A DNA stretch of 8,378 bases from Cytophagales bacterium (lineage in GTDB: Bacteria; Bacteroidota; Bacteroidia; Cytophagales; MED-G16), in the NCBI GenBank assembly GCA_029940715.1, contig JAPYTU010000064.1, positions 1 to 8,378 of the forward strand, given 5' to 3'. A program made the position numbers and the translations under genes. Under the pieces are notes generated by a model that worked only from the letters and a program-made list of their open reading frames with translations, made no database searches and had not been told where the DNA came from. Shown one piece after another: positions 6,792 through 8,378 of this stretch (within the stretch, counting starts at the first letter, position 1; each line of letters opens with the position of its first letter).

Positions 6792-7671
6792 AACATGGAA
6801 CAATTACACTAAGTCCTTTTTGTAAAACAGAAACAACAAGTTTATCTGTTTTCTTAGCAACAACATCACCATCAATTTGATAGACAAAATTCTTATCTTG
6901 AGAATGGAGAGTTACATAGTTAATTTTAGACCTTTTAATTTTAAATATTTTAGGATAATATCTAAAAAGAGTCATAATAAAAAAAAAAAAAATTTTTAAC
7001 CAGCTCATTTTTTCAACTACAATAAGATCTAATTTACCATCAAATATTGAAGCATTTGGTGATATAGATATATCATAACCTAATAAACTAGTGTTAGAAA
7101 TAAGAAGCAAAAATGGTTTTGAAGTTTGGCTTAATCCCCCTGCATCTATCTTGGTTTCTAAATATCTAAAATCAAACAACGAGACAAGAAATGCTCTAGC
7201 ATATCCTATAATTCCTCTTTGATTATAATAATTATAATTTCTCATAAAAAAAGCATCAAAAGATACACCAGCATTACAAAAAAAATAATCATCATTAATT
7301 TTTCCTACATCAATCTTTTTTATAGTTTTTTCCTTTATAATCTTTAATGCCTCTAAAATATTATTTGGAATATTTAAATACCTCGCTAAACCATTTCCAG
7401 ATCCCATTGGAACAATACCAAAAATTATAGAACTAAAAACAACATTTCTTGCAACCTCATTTATAGTTCCGTCTCCACCACAGGCCACTATCACATTTGC
7501 CTTTTCTTTAATAGACTTTTTCGTTAATTCAACAGCATGTCCTTTATGCTTAGAATGTTTTATAAAAAAATTATACTTTGTTCTATCAGAAAATAATATT
7601 TTAATATTTTTTTCAAGTACCCTTGATTTTCTGGATGAAATTGAATGAACAATAAAATGAATTGAAAACAT
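6790..7671 (-). CDS. Diacylglycerol/sphingosine-kinase-like lipid kinase (DagK/YegS family)
   Basis: The 293-residue product has the DAGK catalytic fold: GGDGT at 65-69 followed by NEVA (nucleotide binding), PMGSGNGLAR at 88-97, NAGVSFDA at 133-140, FDGKLDL at 210-216 and QIDGD at 265-269. The family phosphorylates a lipid hydroxyl (diacylglycerol, sphingoid base, ceramide or undecaprenol-type lipids) with ATP at the inner face of the membrane. GSGNGLAR, rather than the GTxNDFAR of many DagK/YegS proteins, is closer to sphingosine kinases, but substrate cannot be fixed from this. The usual N-terminal INPxSG motif is altered to VHSISS at 8-13. A hydrophobic stretch at 224-243 (WLKIFFFFIMTLF) may contact membrane. 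Length is normal for the family. It starts 8 bp after the stop of the GH127 gene, after an A-rich leader (AATAAAAA), so the two are probably co-transcribed. The codons for FFFF contain a 14-base T run (plus-strand A, 6979-6992). Confidence 0.9.
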   Translation of the reverse strand: MFSIHFIVHSISSRKSRVLEKNIKILFSDRTKYNFFIKHSKHKGHAVELTKKSIKEKANVIVACGGDGTINEVARNVVFSSIIFGIVPMGSGNGLARYLNIPNNILEALKIIKEKTIKKIDVGKINDDYFFCNAGVSFDAFFMRNYNYYNQRGIIGYARAFLVSLFDFRYLETKIDAGGLSQTSKPFLLLISNTSLLGYDISISPNASIFDGKLDLIVVEKMSWLKIFFFFIMTLFRYYPKIFKIKRSKINYVTLHSQDKNFVYQIDGDVVAKKTDKLVVSVLQKGLSVIVPC

Positions 7672-7679
7672 TTTTTATT

Positions 7680-8378
7680 TTATTTTTTTATAAAAGGTAT
7701 CCAAACAATCATAGAACTATTTTGACGATTATTCCAAGCATAGTAAGGAATCATTTTTAAAAATGTTTCTTCTATTTTATTGTTTATTTTTTTTGCTGGA
7801 AATATTACACTTATAACATTTTTAAGAATTCCAGTATTTATTTTTTTTATTTTTATCTTATTATTATCAACCATATCCTCTATATAAAACTCTTGAACTG
7901 GTCCATAATTATCAATACCTTCAGCAACATATACTAGAGGTCCCCTTGTAATTGCTACCCTATTTTTATTTTCCTTTACTTTATTAATTGTTTTATTTAT
8001 TCTTACAGTCATTGGAAGATCAAGTATCACCTTGTCTCCTACATTCCATATTCTATCAATTGTAACAAAACCATTTTCAGTTTTTGCATTTATTTGTACT
8101 CCATTTATCGATAGCTTCCATTTATCATAATTTTTGTCATCATAACTATATAACTCACCTGGCACAAATTGATTTGAATTTGCCCAGCTTGGAATTCTAA
8201 GTTTTAACTTAAATCTTTGACTAGATATAGGAGAAATCGTTAAATCAACTTTGCCGTCAAATGGGTATTCAGATTTTTGTTTTATCCTCACCATTCCAGA
8301 TTCTAATTTTATTTTACTAGAACTACTTCCATAAAAAGTTAAATATATTTCATCACCAGAAAATGAATACATCATTCC
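7680..8378 (-). CDS. GH127-family glycosidase (beta-L-arabinofuranosidase-like), C-terminal part only
   Basis: The frame is open to the right edge, so the visible 233 codons are the C-terminal third of a protein whose family is usually 600-700 residues; the ATG at 8373-8375 is internal, not a start. The pattern is that of the beta-sandwich end of GH127/DUF1680: GDEIYLTFYGSS, YPFDGKVDLTI, LKLRIPSWA, NGFVTIDRIWNVGDKVILDLPM, NRVAITRGPLVYVAEGID and MIPYYAWNNR. In characterised members the zinc-binding, nucleophilic cysteines (a CCPxN-like motif) lie just N-terminal to the GMMYSF position, so they should fall a few codons beyond the window. The family cleaves beta-L-arabinofuranosides and, in some members, other rare pectin sugars, with retention; the substrate here is unknown. 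Location is probably extracytoplasmic, but the N-terminus is not visible. It lies upstream of the lipid kinase in the same direction. Confidence 0.88.
   Translation of the reverse strand, partial: GMMYSFSGDEIYLTFYGSSSSKIKLESGMVRIKQKSEYPFDGKVDLTISPISSQRFKLKLRIPSWANSNQFVPGELYSYDDKNYDKWKLSINGVQINAKTENGFVTIDRIWNVGDKVILDLPMTVRINKTINKVKENKNRVAITRGPLVYVAEGIDNYGPVQEFYIEDMVDNNKIKIKKINTGILKNVISVIFPAKKINNKIEETFLKMIPYYAWNNRQNSSMIVWIPFIKK

Noticed and set aside
8373..8375. ATG as the start of a 231-residue protein
   Set aside because: The preceding codon GGA continues the frame, and the sequence aligns with the middle of GH127 proteins (just after the catalytic cysteine region), so this Met is internal and the gene continues past the right edge.
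1..8378. tRNA, rRNA, riboswitch, toxin-antitoxin or defence genes
   Set aside because: Nearly all the sequence is taken by the six coding regions. The gaps (51, 98, 98, 36 and 8 bp) are A/T-rich and show no tRNA-like arms, conserved riboswitch cores or small-gene starts that I could recognise.

Overview
The window looks like chromosomal DNA from a marine or free-living member of the Bacteroidetes, most likely class Flavobacteriia. It is AT-rich (about 27-33% G+C in lines I sampled) with A-rich leaders before start codons and no Shine-Dalgarno motifs. It encodes two lipoproteins with acidic residues right after the lipidated cysteine. It also carries protein families typical of this phylum: a large secreted Asp-box/VPS10-like propeller protein, a CBM9-like/DUF5916 outer-membrane protein and a GH127-type glycosidase.

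Layout: (1) 1-431, minus strand, the first 143 residues of a lipoprotein that runs off the left edge. (2) 432-529, a divergent intergenic region. (3) 530-3805, plus strand, a secreted 1091-residue protein with 11 Asp-box motifs, a FlgD-like C-terminal region and a probable coiled coil. (4) 3857-4492, plus strand, a small lipoprotein whose mature part is two copies of one 97-residue unit; the copies are identical at DNA level over 290 bp. (5) 4591-6753, plus strand, a 720-residue CBM9-like/DUF5916 protein with a probable beta-barrel C-terminus and a GTG start. (6) 6754-6789, a convergent junction holding an imperfect hairpin. (7) 7680-8378 then 6790-7671, minus strand, the C-terminal third of a GH127-family glycosidase followed after 8 bp by a diacylglycerol/sphingosine-kinase-like lipid kinase, probably one transcript.

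The three plus-strand genes all encode exported proteins, but candidate terminators and a possible promoter lie between them, so one operon is not assured. No shared pathway can be shown. The minus-strand pair joins an extracytoplasmic sugar-cleaving enzyme to a cytoplasmic lipid kinase; the link may be only transcriptional.

I see no mobile element, CRISPR array, RNA gene or defence system. The most notable item is the exact in-frame tandem duplication in the small lipoprotein gene, whose ends carry a 6-bp microhomology and whose internal junction has one substitution.
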